Shown: piece by piece, positions 9,721 through 22,135 of the stretch
How the letters are laid out: every line of letters begins with the position of its first letter
Numbering within the stretch: position 1 is the stretch's first letter
NCBI GenBank assembly: GCA_963930655.1
Contig: OZ005616.1
Location: forward strand, 12,614,001-12,678,000
Source: Myrica gale
Lineage: Eukaryota; Streptophyta; Magnoliopsida; Fagales; Myricaceae
DNA: 64,000 bases
Direction of reading: 5' to 3'
Translations under genes and position numbers: made by a program
Notes under the pieces: generated by a model
Database searches by the model: none
What the model was told of the DNA's origin: nothing
What the model saw: only the letters and a program-made list of their open reading frames with translations

Positions 9721-10090
9721 CCTTAATTTTATTAGAAGAATAGTTCTTCAGTTTAATCCTACGGCTAGAATTTAAGATCCCTTAGGATCCTATGTCTCAT
9801 GCTCTCTCTAGGGTTTCCTAAGGCCTATAAATATAATTGTTATATTCAAGGGGTTGGCCATCAGAACCTATTAGAGAAATCCTAAAAAGAGAAGAGTGAC
9901 GTAAATCCCTTAGGAGGCAATGCATCTGAGTTATTGTTCTGAATTGCTGGAATTTTGGATTGGATCATAAAGCTGCTTGAAGTTTGTGGATTTCGGAATT
10001 CTTATATCAGATAGGTAATCAAATTTGCAATTGCAATTATAATCCTGATTGTTGTTTTGTTGAAAACATGTTGTTTGTTTTAGTTTAATT
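9721..10090 (+). repeat. Unclassified LTR-like fragment with TATA box
   Basis: About 370 bp with no coding potential lie between the truncated integrase of K and the truncated RNase H of the LINE. A TATA box (TATAAATATA) at 9826-9835 follows AGGGTTTCCTAAGGCC. The downstream part resembles a plant retroelement R/U5 leader. I cannot identify a family or find its boundaries with confidence. Confidence 0.3.
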
Positions 10091-12360
10091 TCGCATAAAA
10101 TATCATCATCAGAGGGAGGATTTTGGTGACAGCTTTGAGAATTTTCCGTCCTAGATCAAGAAAGACAGCGGTCACCGATGTAGCAGAGGGGCAGAGAGCT
10201 ACATCAAATTGAGCTATGAAACAAGAAGATGGAGTTACAGCGGAGGATACCTGAGCCTGGCAAACTTTAGTACTCCATGCATGGTAATGAGCTCACATTG
10301 TTCTTGAGATCTGATTCGAGATTGATAGGATGAGCTTGTTTCAATAATTTGTTCCTATTTGTCCAGATCAGGTCACAAGTCACAGTTACAAAACTAGAAA
10401 TGATGCACTTCTACTATAGGAATGCAAAGTTTGCCATGTGTGTCTAATATGACTCGAATCCATTCCGAAAATGGTTGATTTGCCCTGTGATGAGAAAGGA
10501 GTGGCCAAGGGCTATGCCTCCAAAGATGTTTTGCTAACCAACAATCCTGAAAAAAGATTGCTGATCATTTCTTCTTTATTCTCTTTGCAATCTGACAATA
10601 GATATCCACTGCTGGAGGAGTCTGGAGATGAGAGTGGAGAGGAACAAAAATGCAGGCAGCCGTGGATAAGATATTCCACAATAACTTCCATAGAAGCAAT
10701 TTCAATTTGTTGTGAATCTCGAGATTCCAAAGTTTGTTCCATTCGGTTTGTAACAAATGTTGTAAATTATCATGTTGGTTTGCTGCAAGTCGTTGATATC
10801 CTACTTTTATAGAGTAAGAACCAGTTTTGTTGTGTATCCATATAAGAGAGTCTGGTCTATTGGTAGGAATTGTGAAAAATTCTCTTAAGTCCAAACCAGT
10901 AGCTGTAGAGTTGAAGAGAGAGCTGACACAGGCCAGATCTTTAATGTGTGGGAGAGCTGGGTTGGGGGAGGATTTGAGATTTGTCAAGGAGGGAAGCCAT
11001 GGGTCAAACCAGATTTTGGTGTTGGCACCATTGAAAATTTGGTAGCAAAGATCAGGTTTGAGGAATTCCCTTGTAGCCAAGATGATGCAAATCATAGCAC
11101 AACTTCAAGGGATCTAGTCCAAGATGTTGTACTCAACGAACTGATTCAATATGCATGGACTCAAGCAAATTCGTGGAGGCCCATTGAGCATGATCCACGT
11201 GAGTAACAAAGAGTCATCAACATGATTCAAATTCTAGAAGAATATGGCCAAGGCTAAGCTTAAATTGGCATGTTTAAGAATACTCCTTTTTTTGGGTCTG
11301 ATTGTAAGGCTTGCAGGCCATTTACTTTCCTTTTATTTGTTTTTTATTTTTATGGGCGTGTATTGCTGATAATACAGCCATTTAAAGCTCCCCACTTTCC
11401 TTTCCAAATTTAGGCATGTGATCAACCAATTAAAGGGCTGGCTGTCTTTTTCTTTTAGGCAAGTAGGAGTTATTTCTTTACTAGATTTTAGCCTTAATTA
11501 GGATAACTATTTTAGGAATTTTCCTTGTAATGGCCAGCCTTTTAAATAGGCATCTGAGAAATGAAAGGAGGCAGATAATTATTCAGTAAATTGTGAGAGT
11601 ATTTTCTCTGCTGTTCTTTGAAGAACTATTCGAACTTATTGAGATTTCCCTTAGCATTCACCAACGACTTATCAAACGGATTTCCCCCACCGTTTGTGGC
11701 GTCTTCCTTATACCAAGATTCTTGTTTCCCAATAAACAACGGGTTGAAGTCATGTATACCAAGGTTCTTGCTTGTCGTAAACAACGGGTCGAGGTCTATC
11801 ATTCAATCTAGTTCGTAGAACGATCTTGGGTTTTCCTCTCTGTTGTCGGATCTCGTTATTTTGGCGGGATTCGCATCAAAATATACCTTTCCAAATAGGT
11901 GAGGACCCGGGGGCAACTGGTAGTGACAAGAAACGATCATTTACTTTTTATTTCTTAGAGGGGATGGTAGCCAATAGAGATGAAGGTTTGGAGATAAAAT
12001 TCCAGCCCAGTTTTAAGACTAGAGAAATATTAGTAGGTTCCATTCTTTAAGTCCAAGACCACCCTTAAATTTTGGTGAACAAATGGAGGACCAGCTTTTA
12101 AGAGTGAGGTTAGGGGATTTATCTAAGGGAAAATTCCACCTGAAATTTTTGAACTGTTAGTCCAGATTTTTGCAGAACATTTTTGGATGAAGGAAAGTAC
12201 CCATAGAATATAAGGGGATGGTAGAGGCAACAAATTTACTAAATTGAGTACGGGCAGCTTGAGAGAGAAGTTTAGCTTTCCATCTACCAATAAGCTGATC
12301 AATAGACCTAGTAATATGAAGAAAGCTGTCCTTTTTTGATTTGTCAAGAAACAGTGGTAG
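10091..12360 (-). pseudogene. LINE (L1-type) ORF2 3' half, decayed and interrupted
   Basis: On the minus strand, from 12350 down, I read the end of a LINE reverse transcriptase (DQLIGRWKAKLLSQAAR, then PLYSMGTFLHPK) and PKFKGGLGLKEWN to about 11950. WKGI follows near 11890, where a 0.8-kb insertion starts. The frame resumes at 11095 with ILATREFLKP, the zinc-binding RT domain motif IWFDPWLP, and WNKLWNLEIHNKLKLLLWK. Further down come DLIWTNRNKLL and an RNase H-like stretch with FDVALCPSATS and a decayed LCEIK end near 10095. Stops and frameshifts are scattered. A LINE ORF2 nicks target DNA and copies its own RNA; this copy cannot. Confidence 0.75.
11083..11878. mobile_element. 0.8-kb noncoding insertion in the LINE (solo-LTR-like)
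   Basis: The LINE frame stops and resumes across this segment. Its ends are inverted copies, TGATGCAAATC and GATTCGCATCA, so it starts TG and ends CA like an LTR. The flanks AAGAT and AAAAT (allowing a 1-bp shift) are an imperfect candidate target duplication. A TATA-like TTTTAAATAGG lies near 11539. No ORF resembles a known protein. A solo LTR is the best guess; a nonautonomous DNA element is the alternative. Confidence 0.45.
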
Positions 12361-12813
12361 TGTGAGACCCCGTTTATCCCTTTGCTATTTCCTATGTATT
12401 TGTTTTAATTTAATTTATGGGGCCATATTTTGGCCAATGTATGACCTAAGTTTAATGTTTATGGTACATTAACTTATTATGAAATTTTATTCAAGAATTT
12501 TCTTTAAATAATTTCTTTTTCATTGTGGAAGTTTTTAGTACAAGTTTAAATTCTATTTTTCCTAAGAGCCGAAACTTGCTAGGTAAATTTCTTTTATGGA
12601 CTTATATTTTTCCATTGCTTATTATATTCCATAATCCATGAAATTAAATTATGGAGAGAACTTTGATATATCATGGCCGAAAATATCTAAGTAGAAAATC
12701 ATGAAATTTATGTTAAGCATTTAAATATTTTTGTGTCTTTTAATAGGTAGCCTTGATCATCATTATGTAGCCTTAATTATCATTAGTCTTAAATTATCAT
12801 TAGAGATATTATA

Positions 12814-13060
12814 TGATAAGCTACTAGATATATATGATAGCTTGAAAAGAATTTAATTGATAAGTGGGTGTGCTTATCGTAGTGATAAGCTAATGAATTG
12901 TTAGGATGATAAGTTATAGTGTTGATTTAGATAAGTTAAAGTGCTTATTGGAGATAAGTTATCTAGTTGATAAGTTGTTGGTGATAAGTTAGAATATATA
13001 TATATGTGTGTGATAAGCCCTAGTAGCTATTTGATAAGTGGAATGAAAAGTAGATAAGTG
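12814..13060. repeat. GATAAG array in LTR D
   Basis: At least ten GATAAG hexamers (the plant GATA-factor or I-box core), mostly in one orientation, occur in about 250 bp. One hairpin near 12872-12890 pairs GCTTATC with GATAAGC. Related LTRs F, G, H and J carry the same array and hairpin. GATA-factor binding is inferred from the motif only. Confidence 0.75.
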
Positions 13061-13988
13061 ATATGCAAAAGGTGAGAAAATTCTAGACACTAGGTGTTAT
13101 TCACGTGAAGGCTAAATGAGCAAATGAAGTTGCCTTTTCCCTTGGTGATCACGTGAAGAGCAAGAGGAGAGATGAGGTGAATTGAAAGTGAAAAGACAAG
13201 GCAAGAGAGCTTCATGTGAATGGCTAAGCTTGGAGACAAAGAGATAAGGTGAATTGAAGGTGAAAAGACAAGACATATTGGCTTGGACGGCAATACCCAA
13301 GTTCACCCCTTTTTCCCCTCTTGTCATAGTTTGAGTCCAAATGGATTTTCAGCTTGCCTTTCACGCATCATCACCCTCACTTCCTCTCATTTTCATTTGC
13401 TCATTTCCTTGGCCGAACACTTCTCATTTCAAACTTTCTTTCTCTCTTTTCTCTTGAAATCGAAAAACCTCTCTTTGCTCTAGCTTGCCTTCTTTTCTTT
13501 GGTGACCGAAACCTCCCTTAGCTCAGCTTATTTCTTCTCTCTTGGTGGCTGGAAATCTCTCTTCACTCAGCCATTTTCCCTTTGATAGAAACTCAGCTCA
13601 CTCTCTTGGCCGAATCACTTCAAAGCTTCAAGCCTTGCTTTGATTTCTTCAAGCTATTTTTAGCTGCTGTACTTCTCTCTTTTCCTCACCATAAACTTTC
13701 ATCTCAGCACCTTGTAGACACTATTCTCAGCCCTTGGAACCATTCTTGAAGGTGGAACCGAAAGTTGAAGTGTAGTGGAGGATTTTGCTGAAAACCGAGT
13801 GTTCTAGTGGAAGGTAGAGGTAGATTTGATTTGCATGTGTTGTTTTGCTTCATTTCTCCATAGTTTCTGACCTTAGATGTTTTTTTATGCTAGGTGCTCT
13901 TCTTTTAGCAAGCTTGTGTCCAATCACCAAGGTAAGGCCGATTATGGTTGAAGGTGCAATTTGATTATGATGGCCGAATCTTGCATGT

Positions 13989-16900
13989 TGTCACGCCCCG
14001 AACGGCATCCCGCAGGGACCGTGACAGCCACGAGCTATCCCCCGGATGACTCCAGCGTACTTACTTATATTTTTACTTGATTACGGCGGAAATGTACAGG
14101 ATCGCGAGGGGTTCGAGCAAATTCTTACGTAATCAGGGTTCTCATTAAGTTCATACAAAACATATATTTAACACATTAGAACCCAATTAGTGACGCTCAT
14201 GCCACTATCAACAAAATATGAAACATAATATCTTGGGCTTCTAGGTCAGGTAGTCCTCCTGACTCTCTTCACTTGAAACATCTGGAATGACACAATTTTA
14301 AAAACGTGAGTCAAAAAGACTCAGTAAGGGAAAAACATAAAACTTAAATCATGCTCTTGACTTATGCCCGCTTAATCATGAAAGAAAGAAACTTGATAAT
14401 TGATGCACATGCATGTCATGAATTATGCATATGCTCTTGCTTAGTTTCGGCCCCAGGCCCTTGAAAATCTTTCTTTCATTCTTGCTTGAAAAACTGGCCC
14501 TTGGCCCTTGAAAATCGCTTATTCGTACTTGTGCCCTTGTTGGCCTTTTCATAATTATTTCATATCTTTTACTTGTGGGCTCGCTCCATTTGACCCCTGA
14601 AGTCAGGGTTGTGCGTTCCCTTCGGAATCGTCCCCGAATTCCCTTGGAGACCTTACATATGGTCAGCTAGCGCACCTTCTCAATGTCCTTCAGTGGCTAG
14701 ACGTGACCCTTGGAGGCACCACACCTTCTCAATGTCCTTCAGTGTGGCTTGCACAGCCTCTTGGATTCACCCATCCTTCTCATAATTGTCCTTCGGTATG
14801 GGAGTCCAACTTGATGGTACGGTACCGACCGGTGCCCCTTATCTTAACTTATCGTTTCATAAAACTTCTCATATTCTTTCCATAAAAATCATTGCATAAA
14901 CTTTCTTCTTGAAAAATTCATGCAATGCACATGTCATGTCATGCTTGCTTAAAATTCATGCTTGCTTAAAATTCATGCTTGTTCATGAAACGATGCAGTG
15001 TGTCATTCCAGTTTTGAAAAAGAATACTTACTGTCCACTTACTCTTGGTCTCCATGTTCGTGTATACAGACACGTGGATCGCCTACAAGCGATTCAAATA
15101 TTTCTTAGACTTTAGGAATTGTATGAAATCATTAAATATTTTCATTTTTTGAAATCGGTCATCAATCGAAGATATATATATATCTATACATATCACTGAA
15201 ATTCATTTAATCATAAAATAAATATTTTATTCTTTTCCTTAACAAATATTCAAAACTTAGCTTATTAAATCATTAATATTTTTATTGAAATAAAAATATT
15301 TTTATCCATGTACATGCCTCGATTAGGGTTAAATAATACTCATAGATTTAGAATTAAACCTAAGTCTCTTTTTATTACACGTACTCCATTAAAACCTTAT
15401 ATCCAACTATGATTAAATCTTAACTAGGGTTCCCAATAATATTTTATCAAAAGATCATGGTTCTTCAATATTTATTCCCACTAGCCTAAACTCTAATTTC
15501 CTTATCCATCACAATAATGAAAATCCATAAATCATAAATTGTACTTAGAGTTTCATTATTACTATAACATTCGGCCACTACCATTTATGCACCAATTAAT
15601 CACAACTTTTACTCCAATGGTGATCCCATCCTCCATTCAACAATTTCACAACCTAGGATCTATAAATCAAAGCACCAACACAATACATCATACTCATAGC
15701 ATTCGGCCAACACATGCTTTCACCCAAATAAATAGGTTTCTTTTGTTTCCTTCAATATGCATGCATCTAATACTCAATATAATCATCTACCATGCCTTGG
15801 GGTCATAAATCTTGCACATGTTATGGCCAATGTCTAGATTTAACATATTCGAAACTATACATGAAATCCTATATAGCTCATATTCGGCCATACCCCAAAA
15901 TGTTACCTTTTTCATGTTAAAAATCATAACATGCACATCCTTTGCATTGTGACCTAACTAGCATGCATGCACTTAATCTTTTCATCAAATAATTCCATCA
16001 ACAATAGATCTACTCTTTATACACACTAATATCCATAGATCTAAACAAAGATATCAACTTTCATCAACCCCACACATCAAAACTTAGATCTAACTTCCTT
16101 TAGCATACATTGTTCTTCATTTGCCTTTTTCTTTACATACAACCTTAGATCTAGGGTTTCCATGGTTAGATCTAGCATGTAAACAACCTAGGGTTCTTAA
16201 GCATCCAAGATCTAACAATCATCAAGGCATATTATGACCTACACATCAAGATCCACACATAACCCATTCGGTCACTTATGCTATACCAACAACATCACAT
16301 TAGCCTTACCTTGTTGTTTATCCAAGCTTGAGCACCTAGAAAATAAAGCATCTTTGGTTAGTACTTGTGATACTTAAGGCAAGAGCATGAATGAACTAAT
16401 CTTACCTTCAATCTTTACCAACTCTTCCTATCCTTTTCCTCCTTCAAAGATTCGGTCCACCCTCCTTAGAAATTTCCAAGCTTGGTTTAAAAGGAAGTTC
16501 TATGGTGGTTAAGAGGACATGGTAAGCTTGAAGAGAAATGGTGTCAAATGGCTAGGGTTTTCAAGGAAGGATTTTGGTCTACAACAAGAGAGATTTACTT
16601 GGCTTTTAGAATGAGATTTGGTAAGCTAGAAGAAAGTGGTTTAGGTGCAAGATGAAATAGAACAAACCTTGAACATTGAGTGTGAGATTCGGCTAAGAGA
16701 AGCAAAATGGAGAGAGTTGAGAGAACTTGCAACATTCGGCCAAGAGAGAAGAGGTTGGAGAGTGAAAATGCTTGAGTGTTTCGGTCAAGAGGAATGCAAG
16801 AGAGTTGTGTGAGATTGAGTCTCCCAAAGCACTAGACATAAAGTTTGAGAGAGTGAATTGACAAGAGAGAGAAATCAAAAAGGAAAATGGTGAAAGCGGG

Positions 16901-17966
16901 GGGGCCTTGGTCGACAATCACATAAGCTTCCCTCTCTCTTTCTTTTTCTTTTTTTCACCTCCTTTTCACATCACTTCCTTGTCTCTTTGTACATTCTCTT
17001 TCCTCCCATGCATTCCATCGACATTCACTCCTTCTCCCTCACTTTTCTCTTCTCTTTTTACTTCAATGTTTTGTCTTATCAATTCTTACACACTTACACC
17101 TTCTTACACATCTCTTACACATCACATGGCACCTCACTTTGGCTTTCAATTTTCCCCTCCATGCCTTTCACGTAAAAGCCCTCCTTTGCTTAGTTTGGTT
17201 GCTTTTCAACCAACCTAGTTACTTCCACATTAAATTGCAACCAACTTTCAACTTGGTTTTCACTCTCACCTAACTTATCACTTTATAAGCTCTCTTACTT
17301 ATTTATCCATTCCAATAGCTTATCACCTCAAAAGCATGATATCTTATCATGTGATAATGGCCCTAGCCTGTCTCTACAATAATCACAAGGCCTTATCACT
17401 CTAAAAGTTTCCTAACTTATCATGCTTGCTTATCACTATGATAAGCAAGTTTGCTTATCAATTAAATCATCTCTAGACTTATCACATAACTTCATAGCTT
17501 ATCATGTATATTCAAATGGAAATTCTATTAATAATATAGGCCATATGATAATATTGCATGTCACATATAGAAGATGTATAAAATATTCGATCCATGTATT
17601 CACAAGAATTCATCATTTAATCTATTAATAATTTTCGGCTTATACAAGGAAATAATTAAATCATAATTAAAATTCTATGGTCCATGAATCATATTAAGTA
17701 AATGAAAAATATAAATTTGTAAGAGGGAAACCTACTTGCAAATTTCGGCTCCTAAATAATTAAAATTTAAACTTGCATAAAATTGCATTAAAATCATTTA
17801 AAGAGATTTTATGAAATAAAATCCCATTTTAATCGAAATTCCATATCATAAGGATTAGGCCATACATTGGCCAAAAACATAGCCCCATGAAGAAATAAAA
17901 GCTATTACATTGGAAAAATAAAAATAATACATAAGGAATTACGTAGGAGAAAATCGGGGTCTCACA
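13989..17966 (-). mobile_element. Solo LTR J inserted in LTR D
   Basis: A 3,978-bp LTR in minus orientation reads TGTCACGCCCCG at 13989 and GGGGTCTCACA at 17966 on the plus strand. The 5-bp sequence CATGT flanks it at 13984-13988 and 17967-17971. There is no gag, pol, primer site or polypurine tract, so it is a solo LTR left by LTR-LTR recombination. It contains the branch-point hairpin near 14305-14325, the candidate intron at 14282-15042, stem-loops at about 14670-14800, and a CTTATC-rich stretch at about 17270-17500. It is of the same family as H. Confidence 0.93.
14282..15042 (-). other. Candidate LTR leader intron, LTR J
   Basis: In element sense it begins AGAGTAAG and ends GTGTCATTCCAG. 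The arms are CTGGAATGACAC and GTGTCATTCCAG, the C/G version of the covarying pair. The exact donor is uncertain because several GTAAGT motifs are clustered. Confidence 0.4.
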
Positions 17967-18980
17967 CATGTTCTATTTCTCTTTGTTTGGCCATAGTCCT
18001 TATTGATTTTTTTGCATGAAAATGGTAGATTTGATAGGTTGGTTGTGATGTAGTTGTTGTAGGAAGGGATAAGTTAGAGATGGAGAAAGAAATAATGATT
18101 TGGCTGTGAGTTGCTTATGGAAAATGCAATGAAGTTGGTGATGCATGCTAAGTTTCGGATGATGGTTCACAATATGCTTGGCCGAATATCATCCTTTGCT
18201 AGATCTTGAAATTATGTTATGATTTGTAGATCCTAGGTTGTGAAACTGATATTGGAGGATGAGATCATGTTGAAGATGAAGTTTGGTTCAATGAATGCTA
18301 GAAATTGATGCATGGCCGAATGGTTTAGTGAAGGAACCCTAATGGCCGAATGAATGGTAGATGATTGTTAATTTGCATGTTATGTATAAGTGAATTTTAT
18401 GTCATGGCTGAATGAATTAGAGGTTAAAAACCTAGGTTTAGTGTTAAGAGAAATCTTGCAAGTTAGTTAAGCATAAATGATGGAGCTTAAAGACCACGGG
18501 TTGGTATTAGTTAGAGTGATTATCAAAGCTTGGATTTTTGGTACCATTAGCTTGCTGTTTTGGAGACTTGGTTAGGATATGATTATAATTGATTTCAAGC
18601 CTTGAAATTTAATTAATTAGGGCTTGGGTCAGCAAGTCTATAAAGGGCAAGAGGGAAAGTTTGTAGAAATTGATGGACAATAGGTTTGATAGAGTTAAGA
18701 GCAAGGTAATGGAGTTGATGCCTTAATAATTGCTGATTTTGGACTTAGATGCTATTAGGATATGTTGTATGATAATTACTTTCCCAAGTGCTTTATGTAA
18801 GTTTTCTAAAGTGACCCTTCGAAAATAAAATAGCATTTTCAGAAATGTATTTTTGGGAAAACCGAAATAAATACAAATATTTATCTTGTATGCTTATGTA
18901 CTTAATTCCTAGTAACTAAAAGGTGTTGGAATCGCTTGTAGGTGATCTTCGTACCATTACTCATAATCAAGGAGACCGAG

Positions 18981-19651
18981 GTAAGTGGAAGTAAGTGTGT
19001 AAGTAAGCTTACATTTTTCAAAACTGGAATGACACGCTGCATAGATTCATGAACAAGCATGATATTTTAAAGCAAGCGTGGCATGGCATGAGCATTGCAT
19101 GATTTTCTAAAGTGATTTTTATGCAATGTCATATGAAAAGTTGTATAGTAAGACAAGTTAAGTTAAGGGGCTCTGGTCGGTACCGTACCATCATGATGGA
19201 CTCCCATACCAAAGGACGATTGCGAGAAGGTTGGGTTAATCCTAAGAGGCTGTGCAAACCACACTGAAGGACAATGAGAAGGTGTGGGCCTCTAAGGATC
19301 GTGTCTAGCCATCTGACCTGGGGCAAATACGGGCTAGCTCGACCAAATGAAAAGTCCCCAAGGGTAAGGGATACGGTTCCTATGGGAACGCACAACCCGG
19401 ACTCCAGGGGTTAAATGGAGCGTAAGTAGCACACAAGTTATGAAGGAAATATTTTCAAGGGCCATGGGCCAATTTCAAGAACAAGATTATGTCTACGAGC
19501 AAGAGCATATGCATAACCATGAGACATGCATGTGCATCATGAATGATGATCTCTCATGTTAAGCAAGTCCAAGTTAAGATCATGTTTTAAAGTTATGTTT
19601 TTCCCTTACTGAGTCTTTTTGACTCACGTTTTTAAAATTGTGTCATTCCAG
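18981..19651 (+). other. Candidate LTR leader intron, LTR D
   Basis: The donor is CCGAG|GTAAGTGG at 18981 and the acceptor CATTCCAG|ATGCC at 19651, 671 bp in all. Arm 1 CTGGAATGACAC is at 19024-19035 and arm 2 GTGTCATTCCAG at 19640-19651. The branch-like TTACTGA sits in a TGAGTC/GACTCA hairpin just upstream of the acceptor. Two tandem stem-loops lie between. The sequence features are plain; splicing is inferred. Confidence 0.5.
19203..19287 (+). other. Two tandem stem-loops in LTR D
   Basis: Stem-loop one has arms CCCA/TGGG (19203-19234). Stem-loop two has arms CCACAC/GTGTGG (19259-19287). Both loops carry AAGGAC...GAGAAGG. They lie just after the conserved GGTCGGTACCGTACC motif. Confidence 0.6.
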
Positions 19652-19913
19652 ATGCCTCAGGTGAAGGAAGTCAGGAGGACTACCAGACATAGAAGAAAGA
19701 TTATTTCTATTTTTTGTTAAAGTATTATTCACGTTTTGTGTATATAAGATACAAGTTTATTGAGAACCTTTTTGATATTCTGAGTTTGGCTCTACTCTCT
19801 CGCGTTTCTGTATATATTCCGCTGTAAGTATGAATGTATGAGCGCTGGAGCATTCCCCTCGGGACTGCTCGCGGCTGTCATAGTCGCTGCGGGTCTGCGT
19901 TCGGGGCGTGACA

Positions 19914-19945
19914 GTTAAGTTGGTATCAGAGGATATGAGAGTAGA
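19914..19945 (+). other. Element D primer binding site and 32-bp internal stub
   Basis: After the LTR D end comes GTTAAGT, then TGGTATCAGAGGA at 19921-19933, complementary to the 3' end of plant initiator Met-tRNA. The internal region is cut after 32 bp by the start of LTR E. Confidence 0.85.
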
Positions 19946-20047
19946 TGTGAGATCCCGATTTTAAGTCTGCCAATTTATTGCTATGACCTCTTAAGTACGT
20001 ATTAATGAGAAATGTATGTATGATTAAATGAGTGATTTTTGATGTAA

Positions 20048-20293
20048 GTGTCGACACCTTGAGTGATAGTGTCGACACATCTATCTAAAACCCGAAAGTT
20101 TACCTTTTTCCGGAGTCCAAAGTGATTTTTGACGAAGTGTTGGAAGTGTCGACACATTGGAGCATGGTGTCGACACATTGGAGCATAGTGTCGACACATC
20201 GGAGCCTAGTGTCGACACATTAAACTACAACCCAAAAGTTTACATTTTCCGAAACTCAAAATGATTTTGGCTAAGTGTATGAAGTGTCGACAC
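20048..20293. repeat. GTGTCGACAC palindrome array in LTR E
   Basis: Seven copies of the perfect 10-bp palindrome GTGTCGACAC occur in 246 bp: one pair, then four in close succession about 21 bp apart, then a single copy. They start about 100 bp from the LTR start, the same place as the arrays in A and B. Confidence 0.85.
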
Positions 20294-20492
20294 ATTGAAC
20301 TACAACTCGAAAGTCGGGGAAATCACGTGAAGGAGGGAAGAAAGGGGGAGGGCAGCCTTGTCTTTTCCCCCAAGCATTTTTACGCCTATTACTCTCCCCC
20401 CTTTGGCCGAACATTTCATTTTCCCCCTTTTTCTACTGCCTTTTCATTTCCCTTATGCCCTAGCACCCTCAATGCCCTAGCACACTCACACA

Positions 20493-20598
20493 ACAGAAGA
20501 AGAAGAAGAAGAAGAAGAAGAAGAAGGAGAAAGAAAGAAGAGGAGAAGAAGAAAAGAAAAAGGAGAAAAGAAGAAGAGAAAGAAAGAGAGAGAAGGAG
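20493..20598. repeat. GAA/purine-rich tract
   Basis: About 100 bp of almost pure purine starts with a (GAA)n microsatellite of about ten units. Elements A and B have related GAAGGAA and (GA)n tracts at the equivalent place in their LTRs. Confidence 0.9.
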
Positions 20599-22135
20599 GT
20601 GAGGGATTTCAGCCATTCTTGGCCGACTAGGCCATCACCCATTTCTCTCATTTTCTCTCCTTTCCTTTAATGGTTGTTGGTTGTGAAGTTTGTTTGGTTT
20701 CCTCCTTGTATGTGTTGTGTTCATGTGTGTTCTTTGAAGAAAATGTAGATCTAGTAAGCTTTAAAGAGTAGTATGAGTTGTATATGGAACCATGGAGAGT
20801 TGTGGTCAGATCTGAAAAAGAAAATATGTTCAAGAGAGAGAGGTTGCTTGCTGCACCCTAGGTGTTTGATAAAAAGCCCAAAAGAGGGCTGAAATCTATT
20901 TGAGCATGCATGGCCGAGTGGTTGTGGTATTGGGTGTTGTCCTTTCATATCTAAATGCCTTGAAGTTCAAAGGAGCTTTGGGAATGAGTGTTGTTGCTGG
21001 AAAATAAGCTGAGGCTTTTAATTTAGAATCATGGGTGAAGGTAGTGCATGAAGAAGGTTATATTATAAAGGGAGGAAACTTATAGGAAAAATGAAACTTC
21101 TTTGTTGCTGATTTCACCTATAGAGGTTAGGCCCATTCTATATGACCTATTGTTGTGGAATTGGAAAACCCATAACATTCATAAGCGTGGCCGGTTACGT
21201 TAAAGATCATAGAGGATTATAGAGAATGCTTGTTAGACAAGTTGCTAAATTTAACCTCTACAGATTTCAAGGCTCAAATTGGGAGTGTATTCTGGTGCAA
21301 TTGAGCTTATCCCTTAATCTTAATAGGATCCTAGATTATAGGCCTAGGAAATGGGAAGATTTTAAGTCATATCTTGGATGATTCCGATAACTATCGAATG
21401 AGATATGTGTTGTTCGATGCCCGGACGTCAAGCCGCCAGCAGCCTTGCACGTCCGGAATATCAGCTCATTTCAAACACCCTTTTGAGGAGTCGTTTTAAG
21501 TCCAAATTTTACGAGGTTAGTCTTGAATTTTAAGTTTATGAAAAGAGAACATTTTAAGGTGAATTTCGTGTGATTTGGAGATGTAATTCATAAGTTATGA
21601 TATTTTGAAAATGGAGGGCCGAGCTGGAACAACAATAGTGTGGTTGTAGGATTTTTGCTTAATATGAAGCGTTTATGAAAATGTATAGCACATTCTGCTG
21701 TGGTGAATTTTACCCCCAATCTAGACCTATGAAAGATGAATATTTCAAGATAAATTTCATGTACCTTGGAGCCATGGTTTTGAAGTTAGGAATTTTTAAG
21801 TTGGAGACGTCGGGGTTGCCCGCTTGGACGTCCTCAACAGCTTGTATTTTCGGGTAAAGGTTTCAAGTGGCAAACGAACTCTAAATTAGTTAGAATTTTG
21901 ATATGCTATGAAAATTAGTGTCAGGGTCAGTTAGAACTCAATTCTTATGGCTTTGGCAACCTTAAGAAAATACCTTGTGTTGTAAGATGACCAACTAGGA
22001 GTCAAGATTACGGACGATTTTGTATGATGAAGTGTGAGTAATTGATTGATTACTCTATACGTCTAGTGAGCCTTTGAATAACACTAGTATGATCCATTGT
22101 AGGTAACGTGACGTTCAACACTCAAGCAAGCGAAG

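Larger units (their letters stand above)
12361..19913 (+). repeat. LTR D (5' LTR), split by solo LTR J
   Basis: LTR D begins TGTGAGACCCCG at 12361 inside the LINE and ends GCGTTCGGGGCGTGACA at 19913. A primer binding site 7 bp beyond its end marks it as a 5' LTR. Without J and one copy of J's CATGT duplication it is about 3,570 bp. It contains a GATAAG array at 12814-13060, the candidate intron at 18981-19651 and two tandem stem-loops at 19203-19287. The rest of element D is not seen: element E starts 32 bp inside its internal region. The 5 bp before D are GGTAG. Confidence 0.85.

Noticed and set aside
10471..10812. Plus-strand 113-codon ORF starting MVDLPCDEKG
   Set aside because: It is the shadow of the LINE zinc-binding domain on the minus strand.
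20261..20602. 113-codon ORF with a long Arg/Glu/Lys tail in LTR E
   Set aside because: The tail is the (GAA)n purine tract read in frame; the start is noncoding LTR.
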